64,000 nucleotides of DNA from G963422445 sp963422445 (GCA_963422445.2 OY729512.2:3472001-3536000), one strand, 5' to 3'. Positions 25,787-34,703 are shown, numbered from the stretch's first letter. Translations and numbers: made by a program. Notes: generated by a model from the sequence alone, not told the origin.

Positions 25787-26654
25787 GGGCGTGTTGATGA
25801 ATTCATGAAATGCTGATGATCATTCTCCATCAATGACACTTTCCGGGGACTTATCATGGCGTTACGCCTGCTCATCACGGATGCTGTCTGCTCGACACTC
25901 GAGCCGCTACTGCGTGAGAGCAAACACGCCGCCGGCGCTCCGCCACGGCTCAGCGACCGAATGTTCATCGAAGCCGTCCTCTACCAGGCGCGTACCGGAA
26001 CCCCATGGCGCGACCTGCCCGACGAATTCGGCCATTGGAATGCCGTTTATCAGCGGTTTCGCCGTTGGGAGAAGCGCCACCTCCGGGCACGGCTCTGGCA
26101 ACAGAGACAACAGGGAGACGATGAACCACTCAAGGAAGTGTTCATCGATTCGACCATCGTGCGCGCTCATCAACACGCCGCCGGCGCGGTAAAAAAACGG
26201 TGGCCAGGAGGCCCAGGCTCTCGGCCGCTCCCGGGGTGGGTTCTCCACCAAGCTGCACGTGGCCTGTGCCAACGAAACAACCGGTGTGTCCGTCGTGTTG
26301 ACGGGTGGCGAGCGCCATGATGGCGTGGGATTCGAGCTGCTGTGGAAGGCTTTGCCTAGCTCTCCCGCACCGGAGGCTGCGGTCATGGACAAGGCGTATG
26401 ACAGCAAGGACATTCGCCAGGTGCTGGCCGACCAGGGCGTCGAAGCCGTGATACCCGCCCGGTCGAACCGGACTGAGACGATTCATCACGATCAAGAAAA
26501 GTACAAGCGGCGCCAGCAGGTCGAGCGATTCTTCAACAAGCTCAAACAATTCCGTCACATTGCCACACGCTATGACAAGCTCGCTCGGACGGTCCTCGCG
26601 TTTGTCCACATTGTCTCAGCATGGAGTATGCTTCGATCATTCGTCAACACGGCC
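25787..26654 (+). mobile_element. IS427-like insertion sequence (IS5 family), copy 1
   Basis: An 868-base element with terminal repeats GGGCGTGTTGATGAAT (left) and GGCCGTGTTGACGAAT (right, inverted), flanked by TA on both sides. It is inserted between the FrnE-like gene and purA, only 20 bases beyond the purA stop. Copy 2 (49651-50518) has the same length and about the same sequence. Confidence 0.88.
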
Positions 26655-26657
26655 TAG
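25856..26657 (+). pseudogene. IS427-like transposase copy 1, frame break at an A7 run
   Basis: The N-terminal frame carries YQARTGTPWRDLPDEFGHW and the first Asp in VFIDSTIVRAHQHAAGA. It loses frame at the A-run 26191-26197. The downstream frame, from about 26198, encodes STKLHVACANETTG, the second Asp in VMDKAYDSKDIRQ and the Glu in RQQVERFFNKLKQFRHIATRY. Copy 2 has eight A residues here, where a -1 slip on A-AAA-AAA would join the frames as KKNGGQEAQ. With seven, a +1 shift is needed. So copy 1 is probably inactive although the remainder is complete. Confidence 0.8.
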
Positions 26658-26673
26658 TCACGGTTCCGCGGTA

Positions 26674-27966
26674 TCAATCCTCGAACGGATTATGCACGAG
26701 AATCGTGTCGTCTCGTTCCGGACTGGTTGAAAGCAGGGCGACCGGCGCCTCAATCAGTTCTTCGATCAGACGGATATACTTGACGGCATTGCCCGGCAGA
26801 TCGGCCCAAGATCGGGCTCCACGAGTACTCCCGGACCAGCCTTCCAGACTGCGATAGACGGGCTCTACGCGGGTCTGGGCGCAGGTCCCACTCGGGAAAA
26901 AGTCCAGGTTCTCGCCGTCCAGCCGATAGCTGTCACACACCTTCAGTACGGACAGGCCATCAAGCACATCAAGCTTGGTCAACGCGATACCGGTGATACC
27001 AGCGGTTTTGATTGCCTGACGGACCATCACGGCATCAAACCATCCGCACCGCCGTTTGCGTCCGGTCACAGTCCCGAATTCATGGCCGCGTTCCCCGAGC
27101 AATTGTCCGGTCTCGTCATGCAGTTCGCTGGGAAACGGTCCACCGCCGACCCGCGTCGTATAGGCTTTGGTAATTCCGAGAACATATCCGATCGATGTCG
27201 GGCCGGTTCCGGCACCGGCAGCCGCCTGCCCGGCAACCGTGTTCGACGACGTCACAAAGGGATAGGTGCCGTGATCGACATCGAGCATGACGCCCTGCGC
27301 TCCCTCGAACAGGATGCGCTGCCCGACTCGCCGCAATCGATCCATGTGCCGCCAGACCGGCGCCGCGTAAGACAAAATCCGGGGCGCGACCTCCTCAAGC
27401 CGAGCTATCGTCTCGTCGGCCAATTCCGGCGGCAGACCGGTTCCCTTCAGAAAAACGTTATGATGCTCGATCATGGCCCGCGCTTTCTGATGCAGCTCCT
27501 CGTGGTCGCGCAGGTCCGAAACCCGGATCGAACGCCGGGCAACCTTGTCTTCGTAGGCCGGCCCGATCCCGCGCCCGGTTGTTCCGAGCTTGCGGTCACC
27601 GCGGATTGTTTCACGCGCATGGTCGATCGCGCGATGTACCGGAAGGATGAGGGTGGCATTGTCGGCGAGCAGGAGATTTTCGGGCGATATCGCGACGCCC
27701 TGCGAACCAACCGTCTCGATTTCCTTCAGCAACGCCCAAGGGTCGACCACGACGCCGGAGCCGATGATCGACAGTTTGCCCGGCCGCACGACGCCCGAAG
27801 GCAGCAGACTGAGCTTGTAGGTCTTGCCAGCGATGACCAAGGTATGACCAGCATTGTGCCCGCCCTGAAAACGCACGACAACATCAGCCCGCTCCGAGAG
27901 CCAGTCGACGATCTTGCCCTTGCCCTCGTCACCCCATTGGCTTCCGATTACAGCGACATTCCGCAT
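26674..27966 (-). CDS. purA: adenylosuccinate synthetase
   Basis: A 430-residue GTP-dependent enzyme joining IMP and aspartate, the first step from IMP to AMP. SQWGDEGKGKIVDWL (residues 8-22) is the P-loop with the catalytic Asp, and GGHNAGHTLV (about 37-46) contains the catalytic His. The later GTTGRGIGPAYEDK (about 128-141), the QGVMLDVDHGTYPFVTSSNT region (about 220-240), RVGGGPFP near 300 and LTKLDVLDGL near 335 are intact. It follows hisZ after 4 bases, a pairing common in alphaproteobacteria. Confidence 0.97.
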   Translation of the reverse strand: MRNVAVIGSQWGDEGKGKIVDWLSERADVVVRFQGGHNAGHTLVIAGKTYKLSLLPSGVVRPGKLSIIGSGVVVDPWALLKEIETVGSQGVAISPENLLLADNATLILPVHRAIDHARETIRGDRKLGTTGRGIGPAYEDKVARRSIRVSDLRDHEELHQKARAMIEHHNVFLKGTGLPPELADETIARLEEVAPRILSYAAPVWRHMDRLRRVGQRILFEGAQGVMLDVDHGTYPFVTSSNTVAGQAAAGAGTGPTSIGYVLGITKAYTTRVGGGPFPSELHDETGQLLGERGHEFGTVTGRKRRCGWFDAVMVRQAIKTAGITGIALTKLDVLDGLSVLKVCDSYRLDGENLDFFPSGTCAQTRVEPVYRSLEGWSGSTRGARSWADLPGNAVKYIRLIEELIEAPVALLSTSPERDDTILVHNPFED

Positions 27967-27970
27967 CGCT

Positions 27971-29170
27971 TCAGGACTCCGCTTCGGATTGCATCAATGT
28001 CCGGGACGCCGCGCATCGCATGACCGATCCGTCATGCAGGATATGACTGCATCCGAAACGTTCCGCCGCAGCGCCGGGATCGGATTCGGCTTCGAAGCCG
28101 ATGACGGTGATCCAGCCGTCCTCGCGCAACGCGCTGGCTTCGGCCCGCGCCGTACCAAACGGCACATAAACCTGCTGCACGGAACCCGCCTGTGGGATCG
28201 CCCGCAATACACTTTCCATATACAACGTGAATCCGCAGGATCCTTCTCCGCCGGCCCCGTTGACCATATAGCGTCCGCCACGCCCAAGTTCACCGCGCAC
28301 ACCTTCTGAAAACAGGCTGAAACCGATCCCTGTATAATATTCGAAACCCCGGTTCTCGACCGGATCAATTGTCACCTCCAGCACCGGATCAGCCTTCGCG
28401 ATCATCGTTGCCACCGCCTCGAGCCTCGAGACGATCGGCTGGGCCTGCTCCGGCAGGTGCATGTCCTGCAACCGCTTCAGCCCCTCGGCACGAGACCCGG
28501 CCGCGGCCATCAGGCGGGTGAGAACGCCGGCAACTGGACCACCGACATTTTCGACGGCAACGGGATCCTTTCGGTCGATCGCCGCTCGCAGTGCCCCGGC
28601 ACCGGTCAATTCGATGCCGCCAGCTGCTAGTAATTCGGGAACCAGGCGGGGTGCCGTGATATCGACCGAAATCGACGTTACTCCGACCCGGCGCAGCGCT
28701 TCGGCGGCCAGCAGGATGACTTCGGAGTCGGCCTCGACGATGTCGGTCCCCACGAGTTCAGCCCCGACCTGCACCAGTTCGCGTTCGGGATTCAACTCAT
28801 CAGGGGTCACGCGCAGGACTTCACCGGCATAGCAAAGCCTGAGCGGCCGTGGCAGATGGCCGAGCCGAGTAGCTGCAATGCGCGCGATCTGGACCGTCAT
28901 GTCGGCCCTGATCCCCATCATGCGCTGCGACACAGGATCCATGACCCGGAAGGCCCGTTCCGTCATGGCGGTACCTGGTCCGGAGAACAGCGAATCCTCG
29001 AATTCGACCAATGGCGGTTTGACTCGGCCATAACCGTGGCGTTCGCAACATGCAATCAGGGTTTCGACCGTCGATGCTTCGTGGGCAGCGTCCGGCTGCA
29101 GGACATCACGCAGTCCTGCGGGCAGAAGCGCCCGACGCTGCAGGTCTGATTCACGCTCCAAGGATGACAC
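27971..29170 (-). CDS. hisZ: ATP phosphoribosyltransferase regulatory subunit HisZ
   Basis: A 399-residue HisRS-like protein without tRNA-binding domain. HisZ pairs with short-form HisG and is needed for its activity and feedback control in histidine synthesis. LLPAGLRDVLQPDAAHE (about 15-31) opens the class II fold; FRVMDPVSQRMMGIRADMTVQIARIAATRL and PLRLCYAGEVLR (about 73-115) are motif-2-like. GFEYYTGIGFSLFSEGVRGELGRGGRY (about 275-301) is the motif-3 region. The catalytic residues of a genuine HisRS are not all kept. It lies four bases upstream of purA and probably heads that operon. Confidence 0.93.
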   Translation of the reverse strand: MSSLERESDLQRRALLPAGLRDVLQPDAAHEASTVETLIACCERHGYGRVKPPLVEFEDSLFSGPGTAMTERAFRVMDPVSQRMMGIRADMTVQIARIAATRLGHLPRPLRLCYAGEVLRVTPDELNPERELVQVGAELVGTDIVEADSEVILLAAEALRRVGVTSISVDITAPRLVPELLAAGGIELTGAGALRAAIDRKDPVAVENVGGPVAGVLTRLMAAAGSRAEGLKRLQDMHLPEQAQPIVSRLEAVATMIAKADPVLEVTIDPVENRGFEYYTGIGFSLFSEGVRGELGRGGRYMVNGAGGEGSCGFTLYMESVLRAIPQAGSVQQVYVPFGTARAEASALREDGWITVIGFEAESDPGAAAERFGCSHILHDGSVMRCAASRTLMQSEAES

Positions 29171-29620
29171 GAAGGGTTCCGAAATTCCGTAATCCGGGGG
29201 ACACAGACTGTCCTACAGGTTTTCCGGAGCACAGGCAACAGCGATTGATGAGCCAATGTCATTCCCATCATATTCAAGGCCGAACACTTCGAGATAACAT
29301 GCGCATTTGTTATATGCTTCCGCGCGGAGTATATTCTTTACATCAATATGCTTATCGAAACTTTATTGTTTCCGCCGGTATCCGGTTCAAGACGGTAACA
29401 TATCGTACTTCCGTATTGAAGAGGTGTTTGTCAGAACCAGCGGTCGGAACCTTTTTGAGAGTTGCGGTGTTCGACGTTATTTTTGGATACATGATATTGT
29501 TTCTAGAAACAAATAGTTCAACCGTAAATTTTTCATGATATCATAACATGTTCAGATCGTCATTTGAAAGAATCCAGTCACAGAAACTTTCAATAAAATC
29601 TCTAACCGGTCGTTTAATCC
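29171..29620. other. AT-rich intergenic stretch upstream of hisZ
   Basis: About 450 bases. From about 29280 to 29620 the composition is clearly more AT-rich than the surrounding sequence. It contains a 162-codon plus-strand frame (29050-29538) that overlaps hisZ and has no recognised domain. It may be the relic of an acquired segment and holds the hisZ-purA promoter. Confidence 0.5.
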
Positions 29621-30674
29621 AAACCGCTTATGCAGATGGTTCCGGTTCTATCAACATGCTGTAGGTAAGGGGTTGTGCATTGGTGGCGAGGCGGAAGAGC
29701 GAGCGGAAAGCATCGTGGCGGGTTTTGCGGCGGTTGAAGCGAAAGACGACCTCATCGAGATAGGCTTGCAGATGCTTGCGGCGCAGCCCGTGGTAGACGC
29801 CTCGCGCCCATCCTTTGAGGTTGGAGAAGACTTGGTGGATCCACGGCAGGACGAGGTGAGCGGCGGTCTTCCCGACGACATGGACATTGTGGCGATCGGC
29901 GGGGACCGCAGCGTCGCCGGACCAGCCGTCGGTTTTCACGATGGCGTCGGGACCGGCGGCGGTTTCGACGAAGTGTCCGAGGTCGGCGGCGGCGTAGGAG
30001 GAGATTTCGGCCAGCCGCAGTCGGCCTGGAATGTTTCCGTCCCCGAGTTCGATGGCGCCGACGATGAGCCTCTTGCCGTCGTGGCTGCGTCCTTGCCCTC
30101 CGGTGGCAGGATCGTCTTTGGTCCGAAATGGACGGCTAGCCTCGTCGATGTCCACCAGGCCCGACAACGGATTGCGCTCGGGCTCGACCATGCTGGCGCA
30201 CAGCTTGTGGGCGCGCAGCCAAGCGCTGCGGTAAGAGCCGATAGCGAGCTGTTTCTGGAGCTGCAGGGCAGAGATGCCGTTGGAGTGGGTCGCCATCAGG
30301 TCGGCGGCCCAGAACCAGACGGTGAGCGGCAGCTTGCTGGCGTGCAGGATCGTCCCGGCCGTCACCGAGGTCTGCCGGCGGCAGCCGGTGCACGCGAAGG
30401 TGTGTGCTTTTCTGCGCAGCGCCCATCCCTTTTCATGGCTGCACGTGGGACAGACGAAGCCGTCCGGCCAGCGCATTTCGATCAGCCAGGCGGCGTAGGC
30501 GTCATCGTCCAGGAACATGTGCTGGAAAGCGAGGAGGCTGTCAGGGACCTGTTTCATGTGGGGGCTCCGTCGGCAGGAACGTATCGGGGCATTCAACCCG
30601 CTTCCCCGCCCTAACCTCAACCTCAACATCTGGTGGCAAACTCTCGCGACCGGAACCATGTGCATAAGCGGTTT
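29621..30674 (-). mobile_element. IS1595-family insertion sequence
   Basis: A 1054-base element with near-perfect terminal repeats: AAACCGCTTATGCAGATGG on the left and the complement of AAACCGCTTATGCACATGG on the right. No convincing 8-base target repeat is seen, so one flank may have been rearranged. The same type of end occurs in the MITE at 33817-33927 and in a fragment ending near 59194. Confidence 0.85.
29628..30557 (-). CDS. IS1595-family transposase (ISXO2-like), apparently intact
   Basis: A 309-residue protein from the ATG at 30557 (MKQVPDSLLAFQHMF). An N-terminal zinc ribbon is formed by CPTCSHEKGW and CTGCRRQTSV (residues about 35-70), followed by the ISXO2-like DDE domain. LVDIDEASRPF (about 135), DAIVKTDGWSGDAA (about 205) and the C-terminal VFSNLKGWARGVYHGLRRKHLQAYLDEVVFRFNRRK (about 245-280) match family positions, with the final acidic residue in YLDE. 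The upstream extension of the frame runs across the IS end and is not coding. This enzyme could mobilise the related MITE in trans. Confidence 0.88.
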   Translation of the reverse strand: MKQVPDSLLAFQHMFLDDDAYAAWLIEMRWPDGFVCPTCSHEKGWALRRKAHTFACTGCRRQTSVTAGTILHASKLPLTVWFWAADLMATHSNGISALQLQKQLAIGSYRSAWLRAHKLCASMVEPERNPLSGLVDIDEASRPFRTKDDPATGGQGRSHDGKRLIVGAIELGDGNIPGRLRLAEISSYAAADLGHFVETAAGPDAIVKTDGWSGDAAVPADRHNVHVVGKTAAHLVLPWIHQVFSNLKGWARGVYHGLRRKHLQAYLDEVVFRFNRRKTRHDAFRSLFRLATNAQPLTYSMLIEPEPSA

Positions 30675-30984
30675 ACATATTTTCAACGTATTTCAATTCC
30701 GGAGTCTGTTGGCCGGCAGAATTCACCGCAAACGTAACCGTTACGTGATCCACGGTAAATTCGTTCTGATTTTTGTCTCTGGTTCGGGGTCTTCAATTGC
30801 GGATTGGCCGGTTTCGTTGGCGTTCCTTCAACGTTTGGGCGGCGGATTTGGCTGCCATCGTGCCGCGCTATAGCGATCCGCCTGGACGCGCGAGGCGAGG
30901 ACGGTGTGATCCGGGCATGACGCTCGCCCCCGTGTGGCGAGGGTTGGGTTGGCGAGGAGGGGTGGACGCGGCCCAGAGGAGCGG
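30675..30984. other. region between IS1595 element and ISAs1 gene
   Basis: About 310 bases without a supported gene. It probably includes the right-hand end of the ISAs1 unit, but no terminal repeat could be defined. Confidence 0.4.
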
Positions 30985-32144
30985 TCAGCCGGGTGCTGGC
31001 TGCGGGGCGGCGTTGTTGGTCATTTTCAGGAAGTCGAGGCCGCGGCGCGGCTTTCCGGCCAGATTGCGCATGGTCTCGGCGACGCCGAGGCCGCGGGCCT
31101 TGATGAGGCCGATGGAGAAGCGCCGCAGCCGGATCATGGTCTCCGGACCGTTCCCGGTGCGGATGCAGCTTCGATCCTCCTCGAAGCTCCCGTCGAGGAT
31201 GTGGTGCATCGCCTCGATCGTCCAGTGCCCGCGATTGAGGGTGAGGAGGCGTTCCGGGGATGCGGCCTGCGCACTCCGCCTGGTGACCCCGTAGGCCGTC
31301 TCGCGGCGGCGCTTGCCGGACGTGACCGCGACGGTTTCACGGTACAGGGCGAAGACCTGTCCGCCGCCGGGGAAGTTGAGGTCGCTGGAGACCCGGATGG
31401 AACGCCGCTCGCGGCGACCGTACTCGGGCTTTGGGCTCTGGTCCGTGAAGTCCGGCGCGCGCCGGACGGTGGTCTCGTCGCGCCGGAGGCGGATATCGTC
31501 ATGCAGGTTCGGCTGGTTGCCCTTGACGGTGAACAGAGAGTCGGCGCCGCGGCCGAGCAGATCCTTGACCAGCGCGCGCTGGATGAGCAGGGCCTCGGCG
31601 GTGACGGTGCGGCCCGCGATGTCGGGCACCGTCTCGAGCCGGGGGATGACGGTGCCGATCTCGTTGGTGCGCTTCTCCCCTTCGTCGGCGTCGGGCCTCA
31701 TGCCGACTTTTTTTGACCCCAGGGTGCCTTGGTGTCGTGGCCTATGATGCCGGGCACATGAGCCTGTTTGCCATCGTCATCGATGGCGCCGCGGATGGTC
31801 TTGCCGTCAATAGCCAGGGCGCTGTCTGCCGAGCCGTGGGCCTCGTGCCACGCCCTCAGAGCGGCATCGAGCTGGACCGGGTCGACGCGGATCAGCAGGC
31901 TGCGCATTGCCGACAGGCTGGGCGGGCGGTATTGGCCGTCGCGGCGGCGCACGCGGAAGCGCTGCAGCACCCTGGGGCTGAGATCGTCGACCCCTTCGCT
32001 GATCGCCTTGTCGCCGCGCATGCCGCACAGGGCCGCGGCGCTGGCCAAGGCCAGCACCGTGGGCAGGGTATGGCGGCGGCGGGGATCGTCGATGCCCTGG
32101 AAGACCACGGCGAGGGATCGCATCTGTGCGGCGCTTAGCGTCAT
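30985..32144 (-). pseudogene. ISAs1-family transposase with a frame break at an A7 run
   Basis: The first part (32144 to about 31714) has the ISAs1 N-terminus VFQGIDDPRRRHTLPTVLALASAAALCGMRG and the first catalytic Asp in LAIDGKTIRGAIDDDGK. A -1 shift at the A-run at 31708-31714 joins it to the second part (to 30985) with EKRTNEIGTVIPRLE, FTVKGNQPNLHDDIR and NRGHWTIEAMHHILDGSFEEDRS. Together they give about 385 residues, the family length. ISAs1 enzymes are normally one frame, so this is probably a lesion, though slippage on CAAAAAAAG could yield some protein. Confidence 0.78.
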
Positions 32145-32159
32145 CTTGGACACTCCATG

Positions 32160-32360
32160 TCACAGGCGGGGGTCGAGATCGGCGGCGCGCAACCGGGACC
32201 GCGCGCCCCGGCACAGGGGGTGAAGGAACACCAGCCTGGGCCGCGCCTGCGTGCTGTAGCCGTGGCCCTCGCGGCCGAAGCCGCGGGACACCCGACCTCG
32301 ATCCAGCCGGAGGCCCGGTAGACAGCGCCGGTGTAGCGGGGCGTTTCGACGAAGGTTTCC
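32160..32360 (-). pseudogene. DUF4338 (DruA-like) gene, C-terminal half
   Basis: From the junction at 32360 the minus strand reads ETFVETPRYTGAVYRASGWIEVG, then after a one-base shift SRGFGREGHGYSTQARPRLVFLHPLCRGAR to a TGA at 32160. This is the conserved end of DUF4338 proteins. The missing first part lies 7.5 kb away at 39884-40278. The ISAs1 ATG follows 16 bases after the stop. Confidence 0.75.
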
Positions 32361-32500
32361 ACAAACGTGACAGACTACTATCTTGCAGGCTTCCAAGGCT
32401 CCTGAGCCCGTTCGCATTCGACGCTCCAAGCATCCTTTCGACGGTGAGGCGATCGAGGTTCTCGATCGGTGCAAAGGAAGTTACGGGGGCCGGCATCTAA

Positions 32501-33682
32501 GGAATGTCTGAACAAGTCGGTTTTTTCGTGTATACGGGTGTCGTGGCCCGTGGATGAAACGCCAGAGCCCATCGGGGACGTGTTGTCGTGCCAGGAAATG
32601 GGGATTTCGATGCCCGAGCCGACCGTCCCCGCCGCCTTGCGGCGGTTACGGACGGACTCCCCCCACGTCAGGCGGTGGCGCCGCGCCCCGCGATGAGCAG
32701 ATTGGTGAACCCGAGCAGCACGGCGATGCGTTGCGTGTTCTTCGCCAGCCCCCGATAGCGCACCTTCGCGTAGCCGAAGTGGCGCTTCACATACAGGAAC
32801 GGATGTTCCACCCTGGCCCGAACCGACGCCTTGCGCCTCTCCGCCGCCGCCTCCGGGCCCGCCTTGTCCAGCCCCCCGGCGCTTGCCGGGCTTCATCGCC
32901 ACCTCCCAGTCCACGTCCGTGTCCCGGTTCTCCGCGCGTTTGTCCACCCCCTGATAGCCCGCATCACCCCACACCTGCTCCTCGCCCCCGTGCAACAGCG
33001 CGTGCGCCGTCGCCACATCCGAGACGTTCGCCGGCGTCGTCTCCACGCTGTGTGTCAAGCCCGACTGCGCATCCACCCCGATGTGCGCCTTCATCCCGAA
33101 ATGCCACTGATTGCCCTTCTTCGTCTGATGCATCTCCGGGTCCCGCTCGCCCTTGCGGTTCTTCGTCGACGACGGCGCGGCAATGAGACTCGCGTCCACG
33201 ATCGTCCCCTTGCTCAAACGGTGTCCGAGAGAGGCCAGATGTGCGTTGATCTCCTCGAACAGCGTCTCACCCAGACCGTGCGTCTCCAGCAAGTGGCGGA
33301 AATGCAGAACCGTCGTCTCGTCAGGCAGCGCACCCGAGAGGCGCAGCCCCACAAACCGCCGTACCGACTTCACCTCGTAGAGCAGGTCCTCCATCCCAGG
33401 GTCGCTCAGATTGTAGAACAGCTGCACGCAGTGCACCCGCAGCCTCACGCCCAGCGGATAAGGCCGCCGACCGCGACCGGCCTTCGGGTAGAACGGCTCG
33501 ATGCGCGCCTCCAGCCGCTCCCAGGGAACCAGCCCGTCCATCGTCTCGAGAAAGACCTCGCGCCGCGTCCGACGCGTCTTCAGGTCGTGCTCCAGCTCCG
33601 CAAACGTCGCTTGCTCCAAGGCTCGCACTCCACTCCGTCACCAAGAAACCAATGTGCCAAAACCGACTTGTTCAGACAATCC
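32501..33682 (-). mobile_element. IS5-group insertion sequence, copy C
   Basis: An 1182-base element with ends GGAATGTCTGAAC and GTTCAGACAATCC and a perfect CTAA target repeat (32497-32500 and 33683-33686). It lies inside the DUF5372-like gene. Apart from one inserted C it closely matches copy A. Confidence 0.93.
32690..33628 (-). pseudogene. IS5-group transposase copy C, frameshifted in the DDE domain
   Basis: From the start at 33628 the protein matches copy A through about residue 252 (WEVAMKPGKRRG). An additional C near 32876 (a run of six where copy A has five) then shifts the frame, so the last third, including the catalytic Glu region VEHPF, is lost. The shifted frame runs on to 32378 as unrelated sequence. 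Confidence 0.88.
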
Positions 33683-33816
33683 CTAAAGGTTCGGATGCCG
33701 GACGGCAGCTGTTGCTTGATTCCAGCGACATGGACGAGCCTTGGAGCCCGTCCCGAGGATGCGCCACGCCTGATCGGAGAGTTGTCTGATTTCCTCACCC
33801 TCCTTAATCTTCTGAA

Positions 33817-33927
33817 CCGCTTATGCACGTGGCTCCTGTGGCACATGATGTTGCCCCCGATGTCGACTATTCCCGGCACGCCAAACGCTACATGTGTGTT
33901 TCACCGGAGCCACGTGCATAAGCGGTT
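33817..33927. mobile_element. 111-bp MITE with IS1595-type ends
   Basis: It begins CCGCTTATGCACGTGGCTCC and ends with the inverted copy of that 20-mer followed by TT. CTTCTGAA flanks it on both sides (33809-33816 and 33928-33935), an 8-base repeat as produced by IS1595 enzymes. Two of those bases might belong to the element end. There is no coding capacity. The terminal sequence matches the ends of the IS1595 element at 29621-30674 in its first 14 bases. Confidence 0.82.
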
Positions 33928-33964
33928 CTTCTGAATGACCTTAATGAGATGGCACTCAGGCGCG

Positions 33965-34156
33965 ATGGATGCGGAGCAGGAGTTGGCGCTGATTGCGCTG
34001 ATGGAGTGGGAGGAGCGCCGGGACCGGTGGTTGGCGTTTCCGGGTCCGGACCGGGATCGCGTCGTGCAGGGTCTGGCCGATCTGATGGTTCGGATTGCGG
34101 ATCGGGAGGCGGCCGATGACGGTCGCTTCGTCGACGATCACCCAGCGTCATCTTGA
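33965..34156 (+). CDS. small ORF preceding the serine recombinase
   Basis: A 63-residue acidic protein (MDAEQELALIALMEWEERRDRW...). It starts just after the MITE and overlaps the recombinase start by 41 bases. No domain is recognised. Its position between the DUF5372-like gene and the recombinase, with overlapping ends, suggests it belongs to the same element. Confidence 0.45.
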   Translation: MDAEQELALIALMEWEERRDRWLAFPGPDRDRVVQGLADLMVRIADREAADDGRFVDDHPASS

Positions 34157-34530
34157 GCGTCTTGCAGTTGTCCTACGGTCGCCAGTCGACACCCTTGCAG
34201 GTGAACGCGCACCAGGAATCGCAGCTGCGCCAATACGCGCTTGGCGAGCGTGCCCAGGAGATTGGCTGGGCGGCCGAGCGGATACGGAGGATCGACGCCG
34301 ATCTTGGCGAGAGCGCGAGCGAGCAGGCGCGCGTGGTGGCTTTCGGGAGATGTGCGCCCTGATCGCCCGGGCCCCTGTCGGGGGCTTCTTCGGGATTGAG
34401 GGTTCGCGGCTCGCCAGGAACACGATGGAATGGTTTCAGCTTCTCGATCTATGTCGCAGGCACGACACGGTTCTGCTTGACGACAGCCACATCTCCTGCT
34501 CGAGCCGGGCCGACGCCTCTCTTGTCCTGG
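34116..34530 (+). pseudogene. large serine recombinase, N-terminal part, frameshifted and cut by the RIT element
   Basis: MTVASSTITQRHLERLAVV is followed, after a one-base shift at about 34173, by YGRQSTPLQVNAHQESQLRQYALGERAQEIGW, where the Ser of RQS would be the nucleophile. A second shift near 34325 leads to RGGFREMCALIARAPVGGFFGIEGSRLARNTMEWFQLLDLC, LLDDSHI and ADASLVL. This is the resolvase-type catalytic domain. The frame ends at the RIT junction (34530). Continuation is found at 37991. Confidence 0.75.
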
Positions 34531-34531
34531 A

Positions 34532-34559
34532 GCTGTTATGTGGGGCTCCACATAACAGC
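34532..34559. repeat. perfect 12-base stem hairpin at the left RIT boundary
   Basis: GCTGTTATGTGG (34532-34543), loop GGCT, and the exact complement (34548-34559). It lies between the serine recombinase sequence and the left RIT inverted repeat and has no counterpart at the right junction. Confidence 0.75.
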
Positions 34560-34668
34560 CCATATGTAGTACAGCCCGCTATGTTGGGCAGCATGAGCAA
34601 CCCACTGTCATTACGAGTTTTTTCTCGAAGCTCGCCTGACATAATATTCTTGGTGCGATTTGTCTGAC

Positions 34669-34703
34669 ATGCGTCATCTCCACGAATTCTGGAGATGACG
34701 CAT
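34669..34703 (+). promoter_or_regulatory. start-codon hairpin of the first RIT recombinase
   Basis: A 14-base perfect stem (34669-34682 with 34690-34703) and 7-base loop. The descending arm includes the GGAG ribosome-binding site (34691-34694) and the first two bases of the ATG at 34702, so translation from readthrough transcripts would be masked. Confidence 0.6.

Larger units (their letters stand above)
32383..33935 (+). pseudogene. DUF5372-like small protein gene, interrupted by IS copy C and a MITE
   Basis: Before the IS (32383-32500) the frame reads KAPEPVRIRRSKHPFDG, EAIEVLDRCKGSYGGRH. After it (from 33683) it continues LKVRMPDGSCCLIPATWTSLG and then ARPEDAPRLIGELSDFL. Dropping the IS and one CTAA joins these codons without a gap. 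Dropping the MITE and one CTTCTGAA lets it continue NLLNDLNEMALRRD. The RRSKHPFDG, PDGSCCLIPATWT pattern resembles DUF5372 proteins, which I recall as companions of serine recombinases. The start is uncertain; a TTG at 32383 is possible. Confidence 0.6.

Noticed and set aside
29050..29538. 162-codon plus-strand frame overlapping hisZ
   Set aside because: Its first third is antisense to hisZ and the rest lies in the AT-rich gap; no start site or domain supports it.
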